A program made the translations under genes and the position numbers. This document shows positions 63,037-64,000 of a DNA stretch of 64,000 bases, one piece after another. Source of the DNA: Sycon ciliatum (taxonomy: Eukaryota > Porifera > Calcarea > Leucosolenida > Sycettidae). The notes under the pieces are model-generated. The model was not told the DNA's origin. It ran no database searches and worked only from the letters and a program-made list of their open reading frames with translations. Where the stretch lies: positions 402,758 through 466,757 of the forward strand of contig NC_088655.1 in the NCBI RefSeq assembly GCF_964019385.1. Direction: 5' to 3'. The number at the start of each line of letters is the position of its first letter. Position 1 is the first letter of the stretch.

Positions 63037-64000
63037 ACACTGAAGCTAATGTGACATTACGGTAGTACAATAGGAAGTACGTCACCAATGTTGTAAATGC
63101 ACGCGCTGATCCTATCCAACCTGACGGCAAATGCAAGAGGTTGGAATTGTCGCGAACCATGGACATACCCTTTACATAAACCACTCGAAGCAGACCATAT
63201 TTTCCTTAGTGCCCAATTTTCTTGTGAATCAAGACTGAAGAATATTTACAAGGGGAGAGCGATAATATAGGTGAGTCGGAGTGTATGCCTGTAGCATTAG
63301 TGTGCCGTGAAAGTGCCTTGCGTACAGCGTCAGCAGAAATATACAAGCGATAAATATACAAACGCATCGAAATAAATGAAAAGGCGACGAGGAGACAATA
63401 ACTTTATCAATGCGATTAATAGTATTAGTGAAGCGGACATTACAAAATGATGAATGAGAATACATGTATCTAAAATGGTTGTTCCTAATCGATTTTCTTG
63501 AGACTATCATCAGGGAAAATCGTCTCACAATAGAGGCTATACGGAGAAACAAACTACTTATAGGTTATTGGATAGTGGGAAGTATACAAGGTGAGGTGTG
63601 AAAAAACTAAAGTGGGAGAGAAGACGAAAGAAATTAGAAGAAAAGATGTGAGAGTGTTCCCGACGGTGTGAGCTACTACATAAGGTGAGTGAAATGAAGG
63701 CGTGGAAGCAGGTGAATGTGATAGAGTGAGGAACTGTGAGGTGTAGGTGTATGCGAATGAATACGTGTGTGAATGCTAGGTGAAGAGTCTCAGTTTTGTG
63801 ACATTTTCTTTCTGAATGCATAGATTAGGATTGTGTTTACGGATGAAAACAGCTTCTAATACCTTAAGTTCACGAAACCTACGAGCACACGAGCGAGCGC
63901 AACCTACGAATTCCTGGTCGTCAGACCCTTTTATTTGTTAATTAAATCAGTATACTTTTCCAGCGAAATTTCGAGTGCCTCGAGATGCGAGTCCAATAGA
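63037..64000. other. Intergenic, no gene seen
   Basis: Frames present here are short and of biased composition on the minus strand (rich in H, F and S). I see no motif, repeat or RNA gene. Confidence 0.5.

Noticed and set aside
63229-63821. Two minus-strand frames near the right edge
   Set aside because: Biased composition, no motif, no homologue that I recognise.

Overview
The window is repeat-dense animal DNA. It holds no operons or bacterial signals, and no clear conserved host gene. Almost every coding stretch belongs to a transposable element: CR1/L2-like and other non-LTR retrotransposons, a Penelope-like (PLE) pair, BEL/Pao, three Ty3/Gypsy elements, DNA transposons with terminal inverted repeats (TIRs), and a protein-primed-type family B DNA polymerase. 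The mix, together with two Cys-rich (CXC-like) gene families that I know mainly from sponges and cnidarians, suggests a marine invertebrate, perhaps a sponge. That taxonomic guess is inference.

Layout. 1-2983: the 5' part of a spliced family B DNA polymerase gene (minus strand) runs away from a small unknown gene (plus strand). The space between them looks like a bidirectional promoter with 33-bp repeats. 3360-8365: the 3' end of one non-LTR element is split by a two-ORF CR1-like element. 8770-11233: a 5'-truncated non-LTR element ending in C2HC fingers. 11658-17310: two nearly identical Penelope-like copies, head to head, with hammerhead-like motifs. 17648-20182: decayed non-LTR and PLE pieces. 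20742-26570: a BEL/Pao element split by a Gypsy element whose LTR carries another CR1 copy. 29773-32696: three tandem copies of a TTAA-type non-autonomous transposon. 32964-38300: a chromodomain Gypsy element with both LTRs, primer-binding site, polypurine tract and target duplication. 40276-50163: a third Gypsy element split by about 8.4 kb of CR1 DNA, itself carrying a Harbinger-like transposon and an intact second CR1. 50411-58790: several MITE-like elements, a decayed RT fragment and a CXC-tailed gene remnant. 59097-63021: an intact single-ORF (1,225 aa) retroelement with poly(A) tail and 15-bp target duplication.

The best candidate for an under-described system is the 59097-63021 element. 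It joins an N-terminal Cys-rich module, a reverse transcriptase with unusual motif spellings and a C-terminal zinc/restriction-like endonuclease region, and it has the hallmarks of a recent insertion. Other notable points are near-identical ORF1 modules attached to two diverged CR1 ORF2s, a 3'-end signature shared by CR1 families, the inverted PLE pair, and GC-rich hairpins built on a GCGAAGC core.
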